DNA of 5,770 nucleotides from Minisyncoccota bacterium (GTDB taxonomy: Bacteria; Patescibacteria; Paceibacteria; UBA9973): the NCBI GenBank assembly GCA_028696935.1, contig JAQVGE010000068.1, positions 1-5,770 on the forward strand, read 5' to 3'. Shown here one piece after another: positions 5,581 through 5,770 of the stretch. The notes beneath the pieces are model-generated. The model worked only from the letters and a program-made list of their open reading frames with translations, made no database searches and was not told where the DNA came from. Position 1 is the stretch's first letter. The number at the start of each line of letters is the position of its first letter. The position numbers and the translations under genes are program-made.

Positions 5581-5770
5581 ATGAGTATTCACGAAACTGC
5601 AATTATAAAAAAAGGTGCAAGTATTGATGAAAATGTAACAATTGGCCCTTATTCTATAATTGGAGAAAATGTTAAAATATCTAGTGGAACTTTTGTTGAT
5701 TCTCATGTTTGTATAGATGGTGATACGCTTATTGGTAAAAACAACAAGATATATCCTTTTTCTTCAATAG
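5581..5770 (+). CDS. lpxA: UDP-N-acetylglucosamine O-acyltransferase LpxA, 3'-truncated by window edge
   Basis: LpxA starts lipid A synthesis by moving a 3-hydroxyacyl chain from ACP to the 3-OH of UDP-GlcNAc, in the cytoplasm. Only the first 63 codons (of about 255-265 usual) are in the window. They begin MSIHETAIIKKGASIDENVT and continue with hexapeptide-repeat coils: IGPYSIIGENVKIS, then DSHVCIDGDTLIGKNNKIYPFSSI. This follows the N-terminus of E. coli LpxA closely (HPTAIVEEGASIG, HIGPFCIVG, LKSHVVVNGHTKIG, EIYQFASIG). The catalytic histidine near residue 125 lies beyond the edge, so activity cannot be judged. The short N-terminus without a uridine-binding domain distinguishes it from LpxD. 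It is almost certainly the next cistron of the skp-lpxD-fabZ operon; lpxB or another lipid A gene is likely to follow outside the window. Confidence 0.95.
   Translation, partial: MSIHETAIIKKGASIDENVTIGPYSIIGENVKISSGTFVDSHVCIDGDTLIGKNNKIYPFSSI

Noticed and set aside
5669..5716. 15-codon out-of-frame mini-ORF (MLKYLVELLLILMFV) preceded by GGAGA inside lpxA
   Set aside because: It is hydrophobic and has a Shine-Dalgarno-like sequence, but GGAGA is only two bases from the ATG and encodes the IIGEN coil of LpxA; it is very short and probably coincidental.

Overview
The window is a stretch of an AT-rich (roughly 30 % G+C by eye) Gram-negative genome. All genes are on the + strand. The outer-membrane assembly gene bamA and the lipid A genes lpxD and lpxA show that the organism has a two-membrane envelope and very probably makes lipid A. 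I cannot assign a phylum from this sequence. The order bamA-skp-lpxD-fabZ-lpxA is the classical one seen in many proteobacteria and related phyla. The base composition and Lys/Ile/Asn-rich proteins suit a low-GC lineage, such as low-GC members of Bdellovibrionota or similar groups, but that is only a guess.

Layout: (1) Bases 1-1121 hold the 3' part of an AAA-type ATPase gene with a C-terminal DUF4143 domain. Its Walker A region lies off the left edge. (2) Bases 1122-1200 are a very AT-rich intergenic gap whose last 41 bases are filled by three consecutive, partly overlapping perfect inverted repeats. (3) Bases 1201-3537 encode BamA, with a signal peptide, five POTRA domains and a 16-stranded-barrel type C-terminal domain. 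(4) After 78 bases and a strong Shine-Dalgarno come skp/ompH (3616-4125), lpxD (4125-5084), fabZ (5084-5569) and the first 63 codons of lpxA (5581 to the right edge). The skp-lpxD and lpxD-fabZ junctions are one-base TAATG stop/start overlaps, and fabZ-lpxA is 11 bases apart, so these four look like one translationally coupled operon.

How they work together: BamA folds and inserts outer-membrane beta-barrel proteins, and Skp carries those unfolded barrels across the periplasm. LpxA and LpxD attach the 3-hydroxyacyl chains of lipid A to UDP-sugar precursors. FabZ dehydrates the same 3-hydroxyacyl-ACP pool towards phospholipid fatty acids. The cluster therefore couples outer-membrane protein assembly, lipid A synthesis and phospholipid supply. 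The DUF4143 ATPase has no obvious functional link to it and occupies the place where rseP (and often dxr) is commonly found in proteobacteria.

I found no RNA gene, CRISPR array, insertion sequence or clearly novel system. Most of the window is conserved housekeeping. The points deserving a second look are the palindrome cluster before bamA, the ambiguous bamA start, and a possible lipobox in the Skp signal sequence.
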